A DNA stretch of 64,000 bases from Pseudocercospora fijiensis CIRAD86 (taxonomy: Eukaryota; Ascomycota; Dothideomycetes; Mycosphaerellales; Mycosphaerellaceae), in assembly GCF_000340215.1 (NCBI RefSeq), contig NW_006921532.1, positions 5,256,987 to 5,320,986 on the forward strand. The letters are read 5' to 3'. This document shows positions 31,518 to 41,028 of this stretch, piece after piece. Position numbers and translations under genes: made by a program. The notes below the pieces were generated by a model, which had not been told where the DNA came from, made no database searches, and saw nothing but the letters and a program-made list of their open reading frames with translations. How positions within the stretch are numbered: position 1 is the stretch's first letter; every line of letters starts with the position of its first letter.

Positions 31518-32667
31518 TGGATAAGTCCACTGTCGGGACTCGGCGGCGCCGTGAGCGTGTAAGAGTGATGCGTTACTGTGATCTCATATCCAGATGTTGA
31601 AGAAAACCACCGGTTATCTCAGGCGTCTCATGCTTCCTCTGAGAACGACTGTGGGTCTTCCCAGTTCGTTGCAAGTGTCAGTCCCGAAGCAGTAGATCTG
31701 GAGCAGGAAGTGCTAGCCTGCCAGGGCTACCTATCGCCAAGCTTCTACCTTTAGGCTTACCAGGATCCTCTCCCACAAAGCATAATAATCATGCCGGGAG
31801 TTCACGTCTTCGAGTGAGATCCCCTGTGCAGCCTTCGCCTGCCAAGTGTGAGCTACAGCGGCCTACAGGGGCGATGGGCTTCCAAGGTTGGCTTGCAGAC
31901 CTGCCTCGTTGTGGTGCTACCGGCAGAACGGGATGGAGTATGTGTAGCGAGTGGACGAATTGCGACACATGGTCTGTGGCAGTAGGGTTTGGCGAGCATA
32001 TCGATGCGGAGCGAGGAAACAACAACCAGGTCCAGGAAAGCGTGGGACAGCCAGTCATAAGATGATAAAATGATGGGCGGCAGGGGTTGTAATGAGAGAG
32101 ATGTCACACAATGACATTTTTGGCAGCAGTATAATATCCAGGTTTTGGGTAGGCGGCTCATGCAGCCTTGCCCATGATGATGCCCACTGTGAGGCCATGA
32201 TCTGTGTGTTCCCGTTCTAGCCAAAAAGTGCTCGCATTTCCAGCTGTGATGATGAATTGGAAGAGATGCTTCATTTCTGTGTAGCCAGGATGGTCTGGGT
32301 AGTGGACGTACAGTACGCTGATGACCTGCAGTTGGCCGGGGTCGCGTGAGCAGGAGGATATTGTTCATCACAACGCTGCGAATGGGAGCCCTCGGTCAAT
32401 GCTTGCTTTGCTGATAGGAGTAATATTGTGCCACCACCAATGCATTTCTATTTCGAGGTGAGAGTTTCGTAGCGATTCGTGCCTGCCTGGGATCATTATT
32501 AAGCGCAGGCGGCAGGCGGCAGGCGGCAGGCGGCAGGCGAGACTGGTCAGGCTCAGATTCAGGGACTTGTCGGGTGCAGGTCCGAAAGTTAGCTACTTCT
32601 GTTGACCTGACAGCTTGCATGCGAACGTCGAGAAAGCCTATATCTCTTGGGCTACCTGCAGCACAAA
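31518..32667. other. Divergent promoter region
   Basis: About 1.15 kb between the starts of the SDR (-) and USE1 (+). Open frames on the minus strand (31853-32371, 32396-32794) look like chance. A 7-bp tandem repeat lies near the USE1 end. Confidence 0.5.
32505..32539 (+). repeat. Five tandem copies of GCAGGCG
   Basis: Five perfect copies of the 7-bp unit GCAGGCG, ending 128 bp upstream of the USE1 start. A closely related array (GCAGGTC) lies upstream of the kinase gene at 40296-40330. Confidence 0.9.
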
Positions 32668-33618
32668 ATGGCGAACACAGCGTCCCCCTTCGCACTGCAG
32701 CGCCTGCTTGCACGCCTGGACCATACGCTCTTCTCACCAGATGCCGACTCACATCTTCAAAACTCACAGTACGAGCGGAATCGCGTGGGCGCAAACATCG
32801 AGCACGCCCGGACTCTACTCCTCACTCTAGAAAAGCAGTCTGCTACACTACGCTTATCACAAGCACAACAGCAACAAGCCAAAGCCGATCTCGAGCGGAA
32901 GCGAGACTGGATAAAGAAGCTGAATACCAGATTACGAGAACTGGACGCTATCGCCGAGAACGATGAAGACGAAGACAGCGAGGACGAAATAGACCGCGAG
33001 CAGCAAGGGGATATCCTAAGTTCATACGGTCCAGCTAGGCACGACACAGAAGCTGGTCTGGAAACAGGAGGCGCCGATCCTGATAACGCGCAAAATCGCA
33101 GCGGAAAGATTGATGCAGCTCACATTCAACAAGCCATATCCTCACAAATACAAAGCGAGATACGCTCGCGAGGAGGCAATGCGCGGCAATCAAAACTACA
33201 AGCAAGTGATAATCGCTCTGCAGCATCAACATCAGCCCGCGAACAGCTCTTCTCAAATCGTGCTAAGGAGCCAGCGAACGATGGATCCCTTCAGGCCACG
33301 GAGACTCTAATGTCGCACAATCGTACAGAGCAGGAGTCCCTCACGTCAGGACTATTGGGGCTCGCAAAAGCTTTGAAGGAGTCAAGTCAGCAGTTTGGTG
33401 CGAGTCTTGAAGCTGAGAAGGACATCTTGAAGAACGCCGAGGGAGGCCTCGACAAGAATGCTCTAGGAATGGATGCCGCGGCTCAGAAAATGGGCACTCT
33501 ACGGCAAATGAGCGAAGGGCAAGGATGGTGGGGAAGGATGAAGCTGTATGCCATGATCTTTGGGCTGTGGGTTGCTTGCTTTCTTGTTGTATTCGTTGGA
33601 CCGAAGATAAGGTTATAA
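32668..33618 (+). CDS. USE1: Use1-like SNARE of the ER
   Basis: Single exon, 316 residues from ATG 32668 (MANTASPFALQRLLARL). The N-terminus is helical, with an acidic run (ENDEDEDSEDE) near residue 100. The C-terminal 90 residues form the SNARE region: LLGLAKALKESSQQFGASLE, EKDILKNAEGGLDKN and MDAAAQKMGTLRQMSEGQG, then WWGRMKLYAMIFGLWVACF as membrane anchor ending in PKIRL. The pattern and short luminal tail fit the Use1 family (ER t-SNARE acting with Sec20, Ufe1 and Sec22 in fusion of COPI vesicles). It is tail-to-tail with the coatomer epsilon gene, 252 bp apart. Confidence 0.85.
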   Translation: MANTASPFALQRLLARLDHTLFSPDADSHLQNSQYERNRVGANIEHARTLLLTLEKQSATLRLSQAQQQQAKADLERKRDWIKKLNTRLRELDAIAENDEDEDSEDEIDREQQGDILSSYGPARHDTEAGLETGGADPDNAQNRSGKIDAAHIQQAISSQIQSEIRSRGGNARQSKLQASDNRSAASTSAREQLFSNRAKEPANDGSLQATETLMSHNRTEQESLTSGLLGLAKALKESSQQFGASLEAEKDILKNAEGGLDKNALGMDAAAQKMGTLRQMSEGQGWWGRMKLYAMIFGLWVACFLVVFVGPKIRL

Positions 33619-33870
33619 GCCAAGTCCGGTCTGTGAAAAGCAGCAAGTCTCCAGACTCTGACGACTATGATATGACATTCGGCATGATACCCACGAGACA
33701 CTGACCCAATCTTCTGGCAGCCTTCAGCCTGCCTGATTGTTTACGCATGCTCTCTACCTTTCAATTCCGCTTTCATTGCATTCCAATCGTGATGCCATGA
33801 TCTAGCCATACTGCGTAATGTCTCCTTGCACATGTCCTTTTCAGCGCCTTCGCTCAAGCGCTCCAACAAG

Positions 33871-34767
33871 TCAAGGCTCAAATTTGGGATTGTATTTCGC
33901 CATGGCAGCCTGGAAAGCCTCCCTCTTCGCCGCCAAGTCCCCTATCATTTCGTGATCCTTCTCCACAGTTGCCAGTCTTGTACTCAAGTCACTCGTGTCC
34001 CTCCCCAAAATTGTATCAAGCACCAGTTTGTTCGCAACCGCCGCACTATTTCCCGGCTCCAACTCCAAGGCCTGGTTCAGCGCAGTCTCCGCCTCCTCAA
34101 CCCGCCCCATGTGAAGTTCACTCACCGCCTGCGCTATGAGACTGCTCGCACTTGCCGAGCTGGGAGCCTGAGCCAATTCCTCAAACACGTAGAAGGCCTT
34201 TTGGTAGTTCTCACCACCTTGTCGCATTCCAATCCAGGATTCTGCGAGGTTGACGAGGAGTGCGTCTTGTGCGAAGGATCGGGCGGATTTTGCTTCTTTC
34301 AGTGCGAGGTCGGTGCGGTTTTGTGAGAGATGGATCTGGATTATGAGGGCCACTGCATCGAGCGACCCTTGATGTTTCGACAGGAGGGAGAGAGCGCTGT
34401 CTGGCTTGCCAGCTCGGGCGAGTATAGTGCCACAGAGAAGCTCTACGGTAAGATTGTTGCCACTGGTCTCAGCAAGGCGTTCTGCTTCTGCGACTGCATC
34501 ATCCGTAGGTTTAGAGAGGTAGGAAGCGTATGTTCGGACTGCTGCAAGATCGGGCGTTGATTTGGCGTCCTTATCGCTGATTGAGCTGATCACTTCGGTA
34601 TATTGACCTAATGCGCATTGCGCTCGATATTGTAGGACTTGGACGGGGACTTCGTTTTCGGGCGAGAAGGAGAACGTCTCGTAGTCGTCGAGCACAGATT
34701 GGTATTGACCTTGGACGAATGCTGTGTGGATGTTGACGAGCTCGCCGTCTGAGCTGAAAGGATCCAT
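33871..34767 (-). CDS. SEC28: Coatomer epsilon subunit
   Basis: Single exon, 298 residues. MDPFSSDGELVNIHTAFVQGQYQ is the family start, followed by TPR-like helical pairs throughout (QYRAQCALGQYTEV, LLCGTILARAGKPDSAL, SELHMGRVEEAETALNQALE) and a PGNSAAVANKLVL segment near the end. Length matches epsilon-COP (about 290-310). It is part of the COPI coat that drives Golgi-to-ER retrograde transport, pairing with alpha-COP. Its neighbour USE1 serves the fusion step of the same route. Confidence 0.95.
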   Translation of the reverse strand: MDPFSSDGELVNIHTAFVQGQYQSVLDDYETFSFSPENEVPVQVLQYRAQCALGQYTEVISSISDKDAKSTPDLAAVRTYASYLSKPTDDAVAEAERLAETSGNNLTVELLCGTILARAGKPDSALSLLSKHQGSLDAVALIIQIHLSQNRTDLALKEAKSARSFAQDALLVNLAESWIGMRQGGENYQKAFYVFEELAQAPSSASASSLIAQAVSELHMGRVEEAETALNQALELEPGNSAAVANKLVLDTILGRDTSDLSTRLATVEKDHEMIGDLAAKREAFQAAMAKYNPKFEP

Positions 34768-35854
34768 TCCAACTCGTATTGCTTTTAACGCACTAGGTCA
34801 GAGAGGATTTCTGCAAGTTGTTGTGAGTTGTGTTTTGCTCAAAGAAGAGTTCAGATTGATCAATCGCCAGTTGAAGGACAAGTTGTACATTTGGAGCTAC
34901 GAAAGTCAGGGACCTGGCGGAGGTAACTCCGTCCTTGGCATTGAATCAAGGGATTTGTCGACGCCTGGGAAGTCACTGCATCGACAGTGAAGTTGAAAAA
35001 CGTGCCTCCACTGATGTTCTTTTGTGTGCCGCAACGTTACCGTATCGACTGCAACTCGCTCAAAGCCTGCTTGAGCTCCTGGATAACCACTTCTCGAAGA
35101 GCTGATAAAATCTCTTGCAATAAGAGACTTTTATCGATCGATTACCGAAAGCAACAGCAGAACAGATTTGTTTTCTGGTCATTCATTTCGAGGATGGCAA
35201 CGCACTACACTGTCGCAGTAAGTGGCGTGTAATGGCCATCGTTCTAGATCCAATCGGTTGTGCCCGGTGATAGCCATGCGGCAGTGGCTCCAATCTTCGC
35301 CCATTTCTGAGACCAAATCCGTCGCATCAGCGGCAGGTGGGCGATGGTCATCGAACAGAATTGGCTGTTAGGGAAATTCTCGTCGGACAGAGGTGAATGA
35401 GTCCGGTGGGTGTGTAGCACAACGAAGTCCAAGCTAGAGGCAGGATATTTTGGCCTGTGACGTGCGCCAGCAAGTACGATATGCGCAGAAAACATTTCAG
35501 AGAGTCAAGCGGAAAGTCGAATAATTTCAGTATTAGAACTTTGCCTGTCTGCCTATTCCAGGGCTTCAACCGTGCTGGGTCAGAGCGAATCCCAGCGACT
35601 GCCTGAAATCGCACCACAGTATTCGCGACACAGTGGCCGAATCCGCTTCATATACGCCGCTCAAGTAGTGCATTGAGCATCGCCGGCAGAGCGGGCATGT
35701 CAATGTCTCTCCCACGCAATTGAAGTGCATACCACCTGCCGAGTCCGCACCGAGCCACCTGCTGGGCATAATCATCTTCTCACCACCGGTCTCGCTCTGC
35801 CAAAGACTCCGCAGCCTCACGCAGGTTTAAGCCACTTGGAGCATACATAATTGC
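34768..35854. other. Intergenic, no gene seen
   Basis: About 1.1 kb between the start of SEC28 (-) and the stop of the Whi5-like gene (-). Short minus-strand frames (35244-35820) are unconvincing. Contains the SEC28 promoter. Confidence 0.5.
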
Positions 35855-36904
35855 TTAGACAGCATTCCTGAGTCCCAGCAACCCTTCAGCCACCCGGCCT
35901 TTAATGATGCTACTGGTCAATTCCTTTTCAGATTGGACGCTTGCTCTCCTGGGAGTGTGCATGAGGGGAAAGTGCGCGTGATGATGCGCTGCGGGTGGGG
36001 AGCTAGACGTCGGAGCAGTGTCGTAAATCATGCGGCTGCTGTAAGCTGTCGGAAGGAGCACTGGTGCTGGAAGAAGTCTCGGAACTGGAAGCTGACCCAT
36101 TTTTGCTTGGGCTTCTCGACGTAGTGAGGCTACTTCCTCCTCAACCTCATTCGGCGTGATTTCTTGCTCAGAATTTGTCTCTACCTGAAGATCCTCGAAA
36201 GGGGTATCGACTTGGTTGCTTGTGAAATGTCAGCAATGCAGGTGAGCTGTGGAGTACGAGCATATGCTTACGTCCGGACCTTATACATTGCTACTCTGAG
36301 CCGTAACTTCAGCAGCTCAGCGTATGATGGTCCCTTAAGTAAGGTGGATGGCGCACTCTGCGAGCCAGCAGCCGCTTGAGAGGATAGGTCATAATTGATG
36401 AGCGAGGAAAATGATCTTCTCTCTTCTGCAGACTCATGGCCGTCGTCATCGTGTGCAGAGCTAGCTGGACTGTTCGGTTGTGTAGGATACGTCTGCTGGA
36501 ATGCTGGCACCACAGGCTGCACCCGTTAGTACAAACTCATGACCTCCTTCCATGTAGAGACTAGCCTGATCAATGGTAATGGTAGATGGCATTTGTATAG
36601 CATTTTGAGTGACGAAATTTGGCCCTGAAGATGGGGTTTGAACATTGCTGTACACTTGACTGAGCGGTGAATCGTCTGAGAGCCTTCGCTTCTTCAGATA
36701 CGTGAAGCCCGATCCATCCTCCATACTGGCTTTGAAAGATCGCTTCAACGGGCTCCCACTCAGTGGCTTGCGATCCAGGACTCCAGCAATATGGTTTGCT
36801 CTGACATTGGGAGACACATCTGCCAGGACGCGACGATTCGTTGTCTGGTGCGCAGCTGTGCTTGCGTTTGTTGCAGCGCTCGGCGTGCTGTGGGAAGACA
36901 TCAT
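35855..36904 (-). CDS. Whi5/Nrm1-like G1/S transcription repressor
   Basis: Minus-strand gene starting at ATG 36904 (MMSSHSTPSAATN). A secure intron is 36219-36271 (53 nt, GTAAGC...CACAAG, branch GCTGAC), which joins LLKLRLRVAMYKVRT to NQVDTPFEDL. This block is the short conserved GTB-type motif of the Whi5/Nrm1 family (binding to SBF/MBF-type factors). A further intron must end at 36517 (perfect TACTAAC branch, GTGCAG) to change frame between the two halves, but its donor is unclear. The N-terminal half has VLADVSPNVR, PLKRSFKASM and YLKKRRLSDDSPLSQV with SP/TP sites suited to CDK control. The last exon is Pro/Ala/His-rich and ends at 35855. Likely a nuclear repressor of G1/S genes. Confidence 0.72.
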
Positions 36905-37441
36905 GGATATCTGCAGCAACGCGTCTCTAGCTCGCGTTGGACCTCCGCAAAGCCGAAGGTTCTGAATGTCCGCTCGATCAATCGCGACCGCGTGATTCTG
37001 GCGCGAAAATTGCACTGTAAGAAGATGAAGCAGTTCTTTATTAAGGATGATGTTTATGAAAGACCAAGTCGCGTAGATCAATACAAACATTCACGGGTGA
37101 GAGATCCGGAGCCGCCGAAAGCGATCCCGAAAGCTTCGCTTGTGAACGAAATAGTATGCCAACTTGAGTGACTGTGTCTATATACACAGCCCGTGCTTCC
37201 TGTCGCTCTACTTGTGCAGTGCCTCAGAAGCTTGATGATATCCATTACGCTCGCTGAGTCGATCAAAGAAGTTGTCATGGGCCACGAATCTCATACAATT
37301 ATGTGCAAAATATGCATTCCAGGAAAGCACCTCTCCCTGTCCTGTCTCCTTCCTACAAGATTGGCTTCGCCATATGGAGGCAGGAGCGTCTAAAAGGAGA
37401 CAGACCTCTCCGGCTTTGTACCAGTCCAGACGCCTACACAA
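36905..37441. other. Intergenic, no gene seen
   Basis: About 540 bp holding the promoter of the Whi5-like gene and the 3' end of the next minus-strand gene's neighbourhood. Nothing specific. Confidence 0.45.
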
Positions 37442-38224
37442 TTAAGTAACTCTCACAACGTCCTCAAGCAGCTCTTGCTCAGAATCAGCCTCATACCCAC
37501 TGTCAATAGACAGATGCCTCTCCAACCATTCAGCCGTGGCACTGACATCTAGATGCTCAGTGAAACGGCTGGGCACCTGAGACCCTGATGTTTTATCGCC
37601 AGAGTCAAAGCTATCACTACTCGTCGTAGACATCGCAGAAGCCGGAGGCGCCTTAGTCTTGGTCTCATTATTTCTTGCGGTCCGTGGTCTTATGGCGCAA
37701 TCGGTCGCGCCATCTATATTGGCACTTGTATGCGTCCGGTATGCAGGTTGGAAGAGAGCAGTTATGGGCTCAACAGGTGTCAGAGGAGCAGGTGGCCAGG
37801 AGTTTGCTGTCGGAGTAGGCGGTTCCTGCACATGTATAGCAGCGCTCAAGGATGGCAGGAAGTATCTTGGGGTTTCCAGACGGTCGATGCCATCCAGGAC
37901 GGTGTTGGAAGCGGCTGCAGCGTTACTGGTGGCTGAGACCTGCATTCCATGATCGCATTGCCATCGAGAAGGCAGACCAGGCATCCGCGGTGGAGATAGA
38001 GTCATCAGTGATGGATACGGTGATCTTGGGTCAGGCAAGACGAGTGGGCGCCACAAATTGGCGAATGGGGGAACGAGACCATCTCGTGGAGACATTGGAA
38101 TGCGCCAATCGGTGGGTGGGATACCTGGTCCTGGGAGCGGACGTGGGTTGGGCTGGATAGGTGCAGGAACGTTCCCACGGCGTCGATTCAGCGGCCAGCG
38201 CGTGGGTTCTGGTGCGAAGAACAT
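37442..38224 (-). CDS. Proline-rich hypothetical protein
   Basis: I start at ATG 38224 (MFFAPEPTRWPLNRRRG); the frame is open to 38338 but the upstream part is unconvincing. Length 260 residues. The first 80 residues are Pro/Arg-rich (PAPIQPNPRPLPGPGIPP), the middle is Pro/Ala/Thr-rich, and the end is acidic with EWLERHLSIDSGYEADSEQE. No family recognised. It lies 263 bp downstream of the GTPase gene on the same strand. Confidence 0.55.
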   Translation of the reverse strand: MFFAPEPTRWPLNRRRGNVPAPIQPNPRPLPGPGIPPTDWRIPMSPRDGLVPPFANLWRPLVLPDPRSPYPSLMTLSPPRMPGLPSRWQCDHGMQVSATSNAAAASNTVLDGIDRLETPRYFLPSLSAAIHVQEPPTPTANSWPPAPLTPVEPITALFQPAYRTHTSANIDGATDCAIRPRTARNNETKTKAPPASAMSTTSSDSFDSGDKTSGSQVPSRFTEHLDVSATAEWLERHLSIDSGYEADSEQELLEDVVRVT

Positions 38225-38487
38225 TTTTATGTGTCTGATCCGGCAGATTGTAGACCAACAGTGATGAGGATAGGTGAAAGACCTGCTTTCGGTGTAAGCG
38301 TGAAGAGAAGGGTTGGTCGTCGTTGCAGGAGCGTTCAACCGCGATATTAGTAACTTGTGCGGAGGCTGACGAGAGTCAGTGTCTCGATTATGAAGTATTC
38401 GCTAGGACGTGAGACCTTTCAGCACATCGCCCCCACCTCAAGAAATTGTTCTAGACATCGTGAGAGCCGTAGAGCGGTACCAGCACC

Positions 38488-39963
38488 TTACGCTCTGCCA
38501 ACCTTGAACGATAAAATCTGTCGAAAATTAGCGAAGACTACATGACGCTTGTAAAGTACAGTACTCACATCGTTCTTGCCGGGCGAGACCTCATCGTCCT
38601 CGCTCACTCTGACGCCGCCCACAGTCTCAACATAAGCGAGTGGAGCATCACCCATCACTTTTCGGTACACATCTCCCACAGTACTGCCCTTCTTGACCAA
38701 GACACAATCTCGAAACACAGCTGCTCTATCGCCCCCTGCGGTTCCAGCCTCACCGCTGCCGAACGTGCCGATGTTTCTTACCGGAAAGACCGGCGTCAAG
38801 CCCAACAGTTCAGAGGCCCGCGTCAGAACCTGATTGACGCCTGTGCTTCCGAATCGATATAGCACCATGTCCTTCATGTTTTCAATGCGTGTCTTCAATT
38901 TCTCGTCCATTTCCTTGAGACCGCCGCCATCTGGATCCCCTTGTTCGACAAGATCTTCCCTAGTGTCTACGAACTCAGAACCAGGAATGTAGTGGATGAA
39001 GCCTTGCTTGACAAGTCGGCGCAAGAACACTTCTGAAATGGCGCTGCAGAGTACTATTCTCTCCGGCTTTTCTGATTTGGCAATTTTCGAGACGTTCTTA
39101 TCCGCATCGGGGTGGTCGATCTTGTTCAGCGCGAGAACAGTAGGGACTTTTCGTCAATAAAAGCCTCTACAACTCGCTTGATTGTCTCATCGTCCCAGTC
39201 TGGTAAGGGTACCTTCAGGTTCAGCTTATCGAGAGTCCTTGCTACAACGGCGGCGGTCGAGCCATAGCCAGAGAATTGTCCTTGGAGAGTCTCAACTGAC
39301 GTGGCTTTCACAGCTGTATGCCTCCGTTTAATGCCTCCCCATTTCTGCATCAAATTTCCAAGCACCCAGTTGACGATCTCCGATCTTAACCAGGCAATGT
39401 CTTGCGATGGATCGTAACCTCGTGTAGCTTTTCCTTCCGCATCCGTCGTGCCACTGACATCAACCACATGAATTAAGGCATCGGCGTGTCTGAGATCGTC
39501 GAGGAACTTGTTGCCAAGTCCTTTGCCTTGATGTGCGCCTGGTACGAGTCCCGCAACATCTAGCAGCTCGATAGGCACACTCCGCACTCCCTTCTGACAT
39601 GAGCCATAGTTGGGTCTACATCTGGTCGAAAGCACTGGCGGGTCGAGTGGAGACTGCGGTTGGTTGCCTGATATTGATGTTCGAGAGCAAGCGCATTGAA
39701 TGTGCAAATAGCCTATCGCTCTATTTGGCTCGATCGTTGTGAAAGGGAAGTTGCCTGGCGTATGGGATCAGTACATTGCGATTCGATGCGGACTCAGTCC
39801 AAGGATGGCGCACCCTAACATCGTAGTCAGTGGTGATGCTTCGAAAGATAGAGCCTCTGCGAATCCATACCACTTTAGCTGTTGTGTCAGTCAAGCTGTT
39901 GAGAGTTGTGGATTTGCCCGACGATGGCTTGCCAACGAGACCGATCAGAGGATCACGGGCCAT
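38488..39963 (-). CDS. YGR210C-type YchF/Obg GTPase, one-nt exon and a frameshift
   Basis: Minus-strand exons: 39963-39871, the single base 39814, 39754-38569 and 38517-38488. Exon 1 gives [19 protein letters not shown], with the P-loop (GKPSSGKS). Introns of 56 nt (GTATGG...GTTAG, branch CTGAC) and 59 nt (GTGCGC...GCCAG, branch TACTGAT) flank a lone G; only their joint removal with G kept gives [28 protein letters not shown] (G3 region) and a C-terminal TGS-like part follow, ending ILSFKVGRA after a 51-nt intron (38518-38568). Near 39146 one base is missing relative to the family: the frame DEKSLLFSR hits TGA at 39126, while the shifted frame gives [15 protein letters not shown] with the NKID motif. 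Either a sequencing error or a recent null mutation. The family are ribosome-associated GTPases/ATPases. Confidence 0.88.
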
Positions 39964-41028
39964 GATGGGCCAGGCAGAGTCGTGCGTGATGCAGGAAGAA
40001 GTGTGCCTGAAAAACGGTGGTAGATCTTGGAGGATGTACCACGCAAAGACGGCGACGGATGACGGACAGGCGGATGAGCGGGCCGGGCCGGGCCGCGGGA
40101 CAGCTAGGTAGCCCAAACGATCAGCCAGGGCATGAAGCTTTGGCGATATGCAGGAGCGCGAGAGTCAGAGTCTGGAGCAGAAGCAAGCGTGCCTGGTCAT
40201 GTGCAGCGATGGGCACGCTCGAGTCGTGGTGAGTCGTGGCCAACAGATGTACGACTATCACTGTCGCTCGCTCGCTCACTGCGCGCTCAGGAGGTGCAGG
40301 TCGCAGGTCGCAGGTCGCAGGTCGCAGGCCTTTTCCTAGTGGACAGGAGGAGTGTAATTATCACGACGGTCGAGGTGCAGCGTGGAGCAAGGTTCGGCGA
40401 GCAGGGAGTGCCGTTGCTAGTGGAAGGCTACCGTTGCTGTGGCCGGTGCTGACGAGAGGTGTGTGAAGACGACGGGAGAGAGACGGCGGGAAGCGCAGTG
40501 CGGCGTCTGGGCCTCCATAGTAGTTCTGGTGCTCACTCACACTTCCACTCCCATTTCTCCTTCCGGCCTGACACCCCGTTGTGCCACGTCTGCCCAGAGA
40601 CAGCTACACTTCGTCTGCGGGAGCACGCGGCCAGCTGCACCATCAGATCAGCCTGAGCCTGAGCCGCCACGACCAGGTTATCCGACGGACAGCGGTACAG
40701 CGGCAGGCACAGCAGTTGCACACCATTGCGACTCCACCCCCATCACGCCTGCTGCCCTGGCCACGCAGATGCAGTCCTGAGTGCGGGCCACCACGATGCA
40801 GCACCACTCGATGAACGCAGCGACTTTCATGTGCGCTTGATTGAGTGAGCGAGACTGCACGGAGCTGGCGGAGCAGGGTGGATATTCTGTACACAACAAA
40901 CACCGGCGAAGCAGCCTCTGGACCACACAGCGTGGACGTGTCGTGTCCCTCCCGCGCCCTCTGCGCCTGCATTGACCGCCCGTACACTGAGACGACCGTG
41001 ACGATCCTCGCCAGCATTTTTATTGACC
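39964..41028. other. Divergent promoter region
   Basis: About 1.07 kb between the starts of the GTPase (-) and the kinase (+). Apart from the 7-bp tandem array at 40296-40330 nothing is recognised. Open frames here are GC-rich chance frames. Confidence 0.5.
40296..40330 (+). repeat. Five tandem copies of GCAGGTC
   Basis: Four perfect copies of GCAGGTC and a fifth, GCAGGCC. The unit is very close to GCAGGCG of the array at 32505-32539; both lie in divergent promoter regions. Confidence 0.9.

Noticed and set aside
31853..32371. 172-codon minus-strand frame in the USE1/SDR promoter region
   Set aside because: His/Pro/Ser composition typical of chance frames, no splice-supported extension.
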